Positions 8,188 to 14,663 of a stretch of DNA of 64,000 nt are shown piece by piece (position 1 is the stretch's first letter; the number at the start of each line of letters is the position of its first letter). The DNA comes from Chryseobacterium taiwanense (GTDB lineage Bacteria > Bacteroidota > Bacteroidia > Flavobacteriales > Weeksellaceae). The notes beneath the pieces were generated by a model that was not told the DNA's origin, did not search any database, and was given only the letters and a program-made list of their open reading frames with translations. Location: contig NZ_JWTA01000010.1 in NCBI RefSeq assembly GCF_000813825.1, forward strand, positions 150,274-214,273, read 5' to 3'. A program made the position numbers and the translations under genes.

Positions 8188-8872
8188 TTTTGTAGTTTTT
8201 TAATTCGTTTTTCAGTTGACTTCTTTGTTTTTTGAAAGATTTTTCCTGATAATTCTTTTTAAAATCTGTTCCTGAAAATATTCTAATCGGATTTCCCCTC
8301 TGAACATTCAAGTGATTATTCCACGTTTCCTGCATTCTTTTCTGAAGCTGGATAATATTCTGTTCCAACACTTTTTCTTTCAGCCTGAGAATTGAAAGTT
8401 TTTTATTCTCCAATTGTGAACGCGAATCCTGCACAAAAACACTTTGTCCGGTCGGAATATGAGTTGCACGAACTGCCGTATTCACTTTATTTACATTTTG
8501 TCCGCCACTTCCCTGACTCCTCGTTGTCTGAAACTGAATATCTTTTTCATTAAAATTGATGGTCTCCAATCCTTCGAGCTCAAAAACCCCAATGAACCAG
8601 TTACTTCTTTTATGGAGTTTTCGGAACGTACTTTTTCCCATCCAACAAATGCTTCCTAGCCAATTCTTTAAAAATTCATTGATATTTTTTGATTTTAAAA
8701 GAAGAGTTACAGATTTCAAAGTCAGGTTTTCATCACCATTTTCACGGTGGATGATTTCGTATTCCAATTTGTTATCTTTTGCTTCCTCAAGAAAAACCTT
8801 CAGAACTTTTGCAACCACCCATTGGCATTCTAAAGGTCCTCTCCCTGAGGTTATTTGTATTAATTTTTCCAT
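8174..8872 (-). CDS. prfH: Peptide chain release factor homologue PrfH
   Basis: A 232-residue class I release-factor homologue; the ATG at 8872 gives MEKLIQITSGRGP, the usual PrfH N-terminus. The peptidyl-hydrolysis motif GGQ is at 123-125 inside [21 protein letters not shown]. It is much shorter than RF1 (361 residues, also in this window) and lacks the RF1 N-terminal domain and PxT motif. PrfH is known as the partner of RtcB. Published work on homologous bacterial pairs reports that PrfH releases the peptide from ribosomes whose 16S decoding centre has been cut, so that RtcB can re-seal the rRNA. It lies downstream of rtcB and overlaps the TPR gene. Confidence 0.93.
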   Translation of the reverse strand: MEKLIQITSGRGPLECQWVVAKVLKVFLEEAKDNKLEYEIIHRENGDENLTLKSVTLLLKSKNINEFLKNWLGSICWMGKSTFRKLHKRSNWFIGVFELEGLETINFNEKDIQFQTTRSQGSGGQNVNKVNTAVRATHIPTGQSVFVQDSRSQLENKKLSILRLKEKVLEQNIIQLQKRMQETWNNHLNVQRGNPIRIFSGTDFKKNYQEKSFKKQRSQLKNELKNYKNDLN

Positions 8873-8886
8873 TTTTTTACTTGATT

Positions 8887-8953
8887 TTGTCATTCCGACG
8901 AAGGAGGAATCTACTTTTTATCGTTAGATTCTTCACTCCGTTCAGAATGACAA
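8887..8953. repeat. REP-like palindromic intergenic repeat, copy 1
   Basis: Outer arms TTGTCATTCCGA / TCAGAATGACAA and inner arms around GGAATCTA / TAGATTCTT form a hairpin in the 91-bp gap between rtcB and prfH. The same family recurs at 11210-11251 and 30368-30446, with a related element at 41381-41465. Confidence 0.75.
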
Positions 8954-8963
8954 TGTTTTGTTT

Positions 8964-10355
8964 CTATCGATCCATTCTCACAATTCGTGGTTGGAAAGTT
9001 CCAAGAATATCAACCAATTCACTTTGTGCGTTCATGACTTCGTTGATGTCTTTGTATGCCATTGGAGCTTCTTCTGTATTCCCACCCATCAAAGTGACAT
9101 TCTTGAGTTTTAATTCTTTTTTGATGTCATTTTGGGTAAAAAGACTTCTGCATTCTCCTCTCGAATGTGCTCTTCCGGCACCATGTGACGCTGAATTCAA
9201 TGAATCAGGATTTCCTTTTCCACGAACGATGAACCCTTTTGCGGTCATCGAACCCGGAATCATTCCCAATTCGTTTTCATTTGCCGGAGTCGCTCCTTTT
9301 CTGTGAACAATCACTTCTTTTCCGTTATGGATTTCTTTCCAAGCAAAATTGTGATGATTTTCAATTCTTGCTTTTACTCTTCCTCCGACAGCTTTTACCA
9401 ATCTTCTGTGAATATCGTCGTGACAAGCTGAAGCATAATCTCCTGCTAAATTCATGGCAGTCCAATACTCTAAACCAAGATGAGTACTCAAGTCCAGCCA
9501 GGCAAATTGTTGTGCCTCTTTTGGCAACGGACATTGTTCTGTTGCTACTCTTGAGTAATATTGAGCGATTTCTGCTCCCAATCCACGTGAACCGCTGTGA
9601 GAAAGAATTCCTAAGTATTTTCCTTTCGGAAGTCCGATTTGCTCATCTTCTTCCGTAATTTCCACTTCTCCGAATTCCACAAAGTGATTTCCACCACCGG
9701 AACTTCCCATCTGTTTGATGGCTTTTCCTTTTAATCTTCTCAAAATCGGAATCATATCGAACGTATCTCTGTCGAAGATTTCATGATCGATGTGAGATTT
9801 ATGTGTTTCATACATTCCGAATTTTGTGTGTTCAGCAAGAGCTTTTTCGTATTTATCTCTCGCTCCGTCAAGATATGAAATCGGAGTATCCAAAATACTG
9901 AGACTCATTCTGCAGCCGATGTCCATACCTACTCCATAAGGAATCACAGCATTTTCTACCGCCAAAACTCCACCGATAGGAAGTCCGTAACCACTATGCG
10001 CATCGGGCATTAAAGCGCCCTGCGTTGAAATTGGAAGTTTCAAAGCGGTGTACAGCTGGTTTTTTGCTTCGTCTGAAATATTGTTTCCGAAAATATTAAA
10101 AGTCGCTCTGTTTGTATTGAGCATTCTTTTTTCTGTTTTCTTTGATGAAAGCAATGCTTCTGCAATTTGTCCGAAAGTCAGATCTTTTTCAAAATCTTTC
10201 GGGTTTTGCAGAATTTCCTTTAAAATAGATTTCACATGATGAATGTTTTTCGTTGCAAAATTTCTTTTCATAACTTCCAAAGCGATGTTTACACTCTGAT
10301 TGCTTGGATAACCTATTTTTAATATATCTTTTCCTTTAAGTTTTAAATTTCCCAT
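8964..10355 (-). CDS. rtcB: RtcB-type RNA ligase
   Basis: A 463-residue RtcB ligase, which joins 2',3'-cyclic phosphate and 5'-hydroxyl RNA ends through GTP and Mn2+. Metal ligands are seen at Asp145/Cys148 (GMDIGCRMS), His224 (GGGNHF), His253 (LSHSGSRGLG) and His334-335; the guanylylated histidine is His391 in SASHGAGRAHSR. All catalytic residues are present. Linkage to prfH marks it as the RtcB2-like, ribosome-repair type rather than a tRNA-splicing type. The upstream gene ends 10 bp before it. No RtcA or RtcR is encoded here, so control differs from the E. coli rtc system. Confidence 0.95.
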   Translation of the reverse strand: MGNLKLKGKDILKIGYPSNQSVNIALEVMKRNFATKNIHHVKSILKEILQNPKDFEKDLTFGQIAEALLSSKKTEKRMLNTNRATFNIFGNNISDEAKNQLYTALKLPISTQGALMPDAHSGYGLPIGGVLAVENAVIPYGVGMDIGCRMSLSILDTPISYLDGARDKYEKALAEHTKFGMYETHKSHIDHEIFDRDTFDMIPILRRLKGKAIKQMGSSGGGNHFVEFGEVEITEEDEQIGLPKGKYLGILSHSGSRGLGAEIAQYYSRVATEQCPLPKEAQQFAWLDLSTHLGLEYWTAMNLAGDYASACHDDIHRRLVKAVGGRVKARIENHHNFAWKEIHNGKEVIVHRKGATPANENELGMIPGSMTAKGFIVRGKGNPDSLNSASHGAGRAHSRGECRSLFTQNDIKKELKLKNVTLMGGNTEEAPMAYKDINEVMNAQSELVDILGTFQPRIVRMDR

Positions 10356-10365
10356 TGTTGTTGTT

Positions 10366-11115
10366 TTAAAATTTCAGGACATTTTCGTCCTCTAAATTTT
10401 CTGCAATCTCTGTTGCAGAGATGTTGTAATGAAAGGTTTTTAAACTTTTCATCTGATCACGTTTGTATTTATCTCTCCATTTATCAGATTTTCCATAAAT
10501 CTTTTTATGAACAATCCCTTGAATTTTATACCGACCTAAATAAGAATCGAGTTCATCAATTTCTTTTTCTAAGTCTGAGTCTAAGGGTTTGTAATGAGTG
10601 ATGATATTGGGTCTTACTCTTAATACAAATCTCCATGGTTCGATAAATTGGTAGTAGACGGTTGTTGATTTTCTGATCGGACAATAGTCTTCTCTTTTTA
10701 GAAAGTATTGTCTTTCTCTTTCTGTTAAGCCTAACTTTGGATTATTCCATTGATACGATGAAAGCTGAACCAATTTTTGTTCTCTTTCCACATATATTCT
10801 TCGTCCGAATTTTCTTTTTTTCTTTAAGAATTTTCGGGTTTCGGAATACATTTTTGTGTTAATCTTGTTCAGAATTCCTTCGAAGAAATCGCCGTCTTTT
10901 GAACGTTTCACGTCATCTCTTACCACAAAGAATCTTACAAAACCTCTCTGATAAGGATGATCCAAAGGAATTAATGGAATTTCTCTTCTGATTTTCCAAA
11001 GTTCTCTACTCCGTTTATACTTTTTTATGATCTGTTTTTCTACATCTTTTCTTATTATTCTTTTTCTGCTTCTCAGACTTCGCAATCTGAAAGACAGAAG
11101 GTTATCTTTTTCCAT
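10366..11115 (-). CDS. Unknown very basic protein, first gene of the rtcB-prfH cluster
   Basis: A 249-residue protein that I do not recognise. It has no signal peptide or membrane helix. It is dense in Lys and Arg throughout (for example RSRKRIIRKDVEKQIIKKYK and KKKRKFGRRIYVERE), with conserved-looking aromatic stretches (GFVRFFVVRDDV, SSYQWNNPKLGLTERERQYF, EDYCPIRKSTTVYYQF, WRFVLRVRPNIITHYKPLD) and an acidic, helical C-terminus. The composition resembles an RNA- or ribosome-binding protein. It is 10 bp upstream of rtcB on the same strand, so both should be on one mRNA. A role as substrate adaptor, ribosome sensor or nuclease is possible; nothing in the sequence decides between them. Confidence 0.7.
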   Translation of the reverse strand: MEKDNLLSFRLRSLRSRKRIIRKDVEKQIIKKYKRSRELWKIRREIPLIPLDHPYQRGFVRFFVVRDDVKRSKDGDFFEGILNKINTKMYSETRKFLKKKRKFGRRIYVEREQKLVQLSSYQWNNPKLGLTERERQYFLKREDYCPIRKSTTVYYQFIEPWRFVLRVRPNIITHYKPLDSDLEKEIDELDSYLGRYKIQGIVHKKIYGKSDKWRDKYKRDQMKSLKTFHYNISATEIAENLEDENVLKF

Positions 11116-11180
11116 TAATTTCCAGATATTAGAGGTGAAATACAGAAGTTTTGTTTCTATAAGTCACGTTAAATCTTATT

Positions 11181-11198
11181 CAACTAAATATTTAGTTG
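11181..11198. promoter_or_regulatory. Perfect 18-bp palindrome upstream of the rtcB cluster (candidate operator)
   Basis: CAACTAAATATTTAGTTG is a perfect inverted repeat without spacer, 65 bp before the start of the first gene of the cluster. It could bind a dimeric repressor or activator. No regulator gene is adjacent. Confidence 0.5.
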
Positions 11199-11209
11199 AT
11201 TTTGTTTTT

Positions 11210-11251
11210 TGTCATTTTGAGATGAGATTCTTCCTATCGTCAGAATGACAA
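11210..11251. repeat. REP-like repeat, short copy
   Basis: TGTCATTTTGA / TCAGAATGACA arms enclosing GAGATTCTTCC. It is a shortened member of the same family as 8887-8953 and 30368-30446. Confidence 0.65.
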
Positions 11252-11264
11252 TGTGAATGCTTTT

Positions 11265-11361
11265 CCTAGCCCCGATTGCAGCGACATCCTTTTTTGTTGC
11301 GGCCGCAGCGAAGCGGAGGCCGTAATGAAAAAGATATAGCGGAAAGCGGGAAATAGCTCCT
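11265..11361 (+). ncRNA. Structured intergenic element, Flavo-1-RNA-like
   Basis: The element runs from CCTAGCCCCGATTGCAGCG to GCGGAAAGCGGGAAATAGCT. Its core is a 16-bp stem, 11289-11304 with 11318-11333, capped by a loop after GGCC/GGCC. Outer arms CCCG/CGGG and AGC/GCT close it. Three pairs in the core stem are G-U only if the RNA is read from the + strand (A-C mismatches on the other strand), which fixes the likely orientation. It resembles, from memory, a repeated motif of flavobacterial genomes known as Flavo-1; identity was not tested. It lies next to a REP-like repeat and could instead be a degenerate mobile repeat. Confidence 0.5.
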
Positions 11362-11443
11362 AAAAACTATTTGAAAAGATTCCTAAATTTTATAAAAAAA
11401 GATTTCGGGGAAACTGGTTTGAGTTTGAAATATTGCGCAATAA

Positions 11444-11474
11444 AAAACCCGAAATCTCTGCGACTTCGGGTTTT
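11444..11474. terminator. Strong intrinsic terminator (ends the leftward small transcription unit)
   Basis: A perfect 10-bp stem AAAACCCGAA / TTCGGGTTTT around an 11-nt loop, with T-runs on both sides. On the minus strand it follows the stop of the 25-codon ORF by ~20 bp. Confidence 0.8.
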
Positions 11475-11496
11475 GATATTTCGTTATACTTTTATT

Positions 11497-11574
11497 CTAA
11501 GAGTGTACCAAACCACGAAGCCTCGCCTTTGCAAAAGGCAATCCTACTGTTGAAAGCTGACTGAATTTGAACAT
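11497..11574 (-). CDS. Possible 25-residue small protein, or part of a structured small RNA
   Basis: An ATG-to-TAG ORF encoding MFKFSQLSTVGLPFAKARLR followed by GLVHS. It lies between a good Bacteroidetes promoter (11617-11646) and an intrinsic terminator (11444-11474), giving a transcript of ~165 nt. The same RNA can fold: ACGAAGC just before the ATG pairs with GCTTCGT inside the ORF, enclosing a GCCTTT-TGC-AAAGGC hairpin. Thus it may be a small RNA in which the ORF is accidental, a structured leader peptide, or a true small protein. Nothing related is recognised. Confidence 0.45.
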   Translation of the reverse strand: MFKFSQLSTVGLPFAKARLRGLVHS

Positions 11575-11616
11575 TGCTTCGTTGTTTTTTAAATGGTTAA
11601 ACTTGATTTTCAGATG

Positions 11617-11646
11617 CAAAGATATATTATTTTTTTAATCTGCAAA
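11617..11646 (-). promoter_or_regulatory. Bacteroidetes promoter TTTG-N18-TATCTTTG
   Basis: On the minus strand TTTG (11643-11646) and TATCTTTG (11617-11624) are 18 bp apart. Transcription should start near 11610 and read through the 25-codon ORF to the terminator. Confidence 0.7.
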
Positions 11647-11701
11647 ATTATTTTTTGTTTCAAACTAAAAATTACACTGGGAAAAATTCTGTAAAAAAAA
11701 T

Positions 11702-11741
11702 AAACCGCCCAAAAGAAAATGCTTTCTTTCGGGCGGTTTTT
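11702..11741. terminator. Bidirectional terminator
   Basis: Stem AAACCGCCC / GGGCGGTTT with additional inner pairing (AAAAGAAA / TTTCTTTC) and T-runs. It ends the gene at 11761-12258. Confidence 0.8.
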
Positions 11742-11760
11742 ATCTATTCTGTATGTTTAC

Positions 11761-12258
11761 CTAATCTTTTGATCCGAGAGAGTCCATTCTTCTGTCCATC
11801 CCTCTGCTATTAGGGCGATATACTCTTTCATTATCTAAGAAATACACATTGTGTCTTGCTTTAGCGATAATTCCGTTATATACATCTTCTGGCATATCTG
11901 CAATTTCGTGTTCCTCTTCTTCAGGTTTCTTTTTGTATACTTCTATAGCCCCACTTTCATTGAGAATTGTTTTTGCTTTCTGCGCATTTTCTAAAGAATC
12001 TGTATATACTACCACATCATGTTTTCCTACGCTTTCTTTACTGTAAGCAGATAACAATTCACCTCTTTTTACAAACAAAAAATCCCAAAAACCTTTTGTT
12101 TTTTCGTCTTCTTCGTAATCTTCATGAGAAGAACCCTCATGCAGTTTAGATGTTGAAAGGATAATATCAGATGAATTAAATCCTTTTCCTACTAACTCTT
12201 TTTTTACATCTTCAACGTCTACGGTTGAAGGAAATACTGAAACAACTGTATAAGACAT
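11761..12258 (-). CDS. Unknown cytoplasmic protein with stress-protein-like N-terminus
   Basis: A 165-residue protein; the ATG at 12258 (MSYTVVSVFPSTVDVEDVKK) is preferred over an upstream in-frame start. The first ~110 residues read like the alpha/beta fold of general-stress 17M-type proteins: V-V-S-V-F start, a region on helix DVKKELVGKGFNSSDI, and AKTILNESGAIEVY. The C-terminus holds an acidic stretch (KKPEEEEHEIADMPED) then a basic end (YRPNSRGMDRRMDS). There is no signal peptide. Function is unknown. It has its own terminator and is separated from scpA by 60 bp. Confidence 0.6.
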   Translation of the reverse strand: MSYTVVSVFPSTVDVEDVKKELVGKGFNSSDIILSTSKLHEGSSHEDYEEDEKTKGFWDFLFVKRGELLSAYSKESVGKHDVVVYTDSLENAQKAKTILNESGAIEVYKKKPEEEEHEIADMPEDVYNGIIAKARHNVYFLDNERVYRPNSRGMDRRMDSLGSKD

Positions 12259-12318
12259 AATAAACTTTTTATCTATACACAGCAAAAATTATACAAAATC
12301 CTGATTTAAAACCTGTTA

Positions 12319-14442
12319 TTAATCATTATTTAATAATCCGTTCAGAATATCAACGGCACATTTAGGTAAGTTTGTACCCGGGCCAAAGATGAAATCTGCT
12401 CCGTTTGCATAAAGGAATTCATAGTCCTGCTGCGGAATTACTCCCCCAACCACAATAGTAATATCATCTGCACCTAATTTTTTCAATTCTTCTACAACTT
12501 GTGGTACTAATGTTTTGTGACCTGCTGCCAAAGACGATACGCCTAAAATATGAATATCATTTTCAACCGCCTGTTTTGCAACTTCTTCCGGAGTCTGGAA
12601 TAATGGTGCAACATCGACATCAAATCCCATATCTGCAAATGCTGTTGCAACCACTTTTGCCCCTCTGTCGTGGCCATCTTGTCCCATTTTAGCCACCATT
12701 AGTCTTGGACGGCGACCTTCTTCTTCTTCAAATTCCTGAGTAAGATTCAGGGCTTTTTCGAAGTATTCGTTTTTACCTGCATTCATAGCGTAAACTCCCG
12801 AGATTGTTCTGATATTTGCTTTATATCTTCCGAAACTTTCTTCCATGGCATCACTCATTTCGCCAAGAGTCACTCTTCTGCGGGCTGCTTCGATACATAA
12901 TGCCAAAAGGTTTCCTTTTCCTGTTTTTGCTGATTCTCTGATTTCATTTAAAATCTGTTCAACGGCTTCAGAATTTCTGCTTAGTTTTATTGAATCTAAT
13001 CTTTCGATCTGCTTTCTACGAACTTCTGTATTGTCGATATCTAAGATTTCAATTTCGTCTTGTTTCAAGTCTGATTTGAATGAATTTACTCCAATGATAA
13101 ATTCTTCACCGCTATCAATTTTCGCCTGTTTTCTTGCTGCAGCTTCTTCAATTCTCATTTTGGGAATTCCAGCTTCGATCGCTTTAGTCATTCCGCCTTC
13201 CTGCTCCACCTCATCAATGTATTTCATTGCTTCTTCGATCATTTGCTGAGTCAGAGATTCAACCAGATTACTTCCTCCCATCGGATCTACCACATCGCAG
13301 ATTCCGCTTTCCTGTTGAAGGATAATTTGCGTATTTCTCGCAATTTTCGCTGAGTAATCTGTAGGAAGAGCAATAGCTTCATCCAAAGCATTCGTGTGAA
13401 GAGACTGAGTTCCTCCCAATGCTGAAGATAAGGCTTCAATGGCGGTTCTAGTAATATTATTGAAAGGTTCTTGCTCTGTTAAAGACCAACCTGAAGTCTG
13501 AGAATGGGTTCTTAAAGCTAAAGATTTTGGATTCTGAGGATTGAATTGCTTTAGTAATTCAGCCCAAATATATCTTGCCGCACGCATTTTTGCAATTTCC
13601 ATGAAGTGATTCATTCCGATTGCCCAGAAGAAAGATAATCTCGGTGCGAAATCATCCACATTCATTCCTGCTTTTATTCCTGTTCTTACATATTCCAATC
13701 CATCTGCAAGCGTATAAGCCATTTCCAGCACCGGTGTAGCTCCGGCTTCCTGCATGTGATATCCTGAAATTGAGATTGAGTTGAATTTTGGGATATTCTG
13801 AGATGTATATTCAAAAATATCTGCAATGATCTTCATGGAAGGTGCAGGTGGATAAATGTATGTATTTCTCACCATGAATTCTTTCAAAATATCATTCTGA
13901 ATAGTTCCTGAAAGCAATTCCTGAGAAACGCCCTGTTCTTCTGCTGCTACGATATAAAACGATAAAATCGGTAAAACGGCTCCGTTCATCGTCATGGAAA
14001 CCGAAATCTGATCTAATGGAATTTCATTAAATAAAATCTTCATGTCTTCCACAGAATCGATTGCTACTCCCGCTTTTCCAACATCACCGACTACTCTTGC
14101 ATGATCTGAGTCATAGCCTCTGTGTGTTGCCAAATCGAAAGCTACGGAAAGACCTTTTTGTCCTGCCGCTAAGTTTCTTCTGTAAAAAGCATTTGATTCT
14201 TCTGCTGTTGAAAACCCTGCATATTGACGAATCGTCCACGGTTTCTGAACATACATCGTAGAATACGGACCTCTTAAATAAGGGGCAATTCCCGGAGAAG
14301 TTTCTGTTAATTCTTTATTTTTAACGTCTTCTGCTTTATAGGAAGATTTTAACTGCAATCCATCTTTTTCGAATGGATAGATTTCCGATTTTTTTTCGGT
14401 TATATTAAATTGAGGAGTTTTATTTTGAACTTCTCTTCTCAT
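12319..14442 (-). CDS. scpA: Methylmalonyl-CoA mutase, large (catalytic) subunit
   Basis: A 707-residue B12-dependent mutase converting succinyl-CoA and (R)-methylmalonyl-CoA. The N-terminal TIM-barrel half holds [35 protein letters not shown] and [14 protein letters not shown]. The C-terminal ~130 residues are the cobalamin-binding domain with the DxHxxG motif in [13 protein letters not shown] (about residue 580) and [16 protein letters not shown]. Length is typical. It needs MeaB (5084-6097) for cofactor integrity. The small subunit that pairs with it in many Bacteroidetes is not encoded on either side, so it must lie elsewhere if present. Confidence 0.96.
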   Translation of the reverse strand: MRREVQNKTPQFNITEKKSEIYPFEKDGLQLKSSYKAEDVKNKELTETSPGIAPYLRGPYSTMYVQKPWTIRQYAGFSTAEESNAFYRRNLAAGQKGLSVAFDLATHRGYDSDHARVVGDVGKAGVAIDSVEDMKILFNEIPLDQISVSMTMNGAVLPILSFYIVAAEEQGVSQELLSGTIQNDILKEFMVRNTYIYPPAPSMKIIADIFEYTSQNIPKFNSISISGYHMQEAGATPVLEMAYTLADGLEYVRTGIKAGMNVDDFAPRLSFFWAIGMNHFMEIAKMRAARYIWAELLKQFNPQNPKSLALRTHSQTSGWSLTEQEPFNNITRTAIEALSSALGGTQSLHTNALDEAIALPTDYSAKIARNTQIILQQESGICDVVDPMGGSNLVESLTQQMIEEAMKYIDEVEQEGGMTKAIEAGIPKMRIEEAAARKQAKIDSGEEFIIGVNSFKSDLKQDEIEILDIDNTEVRRKQIERLDSIKLSRNSEAVEQILNEIRESAKTGKGNLLALCIEAARRRVTLGEMSDAMEESFGRYKANIRTISGVYAMNAGKNEYFEKALNLTQEFEEEEGRRPRLMVAKMGQDGHDRGAKVVATAFADMGFDVDVAPLFQTPEEVAKQAVENDIHILGVSSLAAGHKTLVPQVVEELKKLGADDITIVVGGVIPQQDYEFLYANGADFIFGPGTNLPKCAVDILNGLLNND

Positions 14443-14517
14443 ACTTTCAGATTTATTACCGGCTAAAATTACGGATTTTTGAGATAATAATTTTGTGTTA
14501 ATTTTTGAAGTAAAAGA

Positions 14518-14541
14518 CAGTTTTGCGATCTCACAAAACTG
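14518..14541 (-). terminator. Probable terminator after the prolyl oligopeptidase gene
   Basis: An 8-bp stem CAGTTTTG / CAAAACTG with an 8-nt loop, followed on the minus strand by TCTTTT, in the 221-bp gap between the protease and scpA genes. Confidence 0.55.
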
Positions 14542-14663
14542 CCTTTATTTTTGTCTAAACTATTAAAAACAATGTCTTTTTGAGTTTTTCATATTAGTTT
14601 TTTTTATAAAACCAATATAAAATTCTTAATCAGGACAATTGATCTGAATGGTTAAATTTTCAA

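Noticed and set aside
8556..9658. Plus-strand ORFs across prfH and rtcB
   Set aside because: They lie antisense to two enzymes with all catalytic motifs; no plausible protein family.
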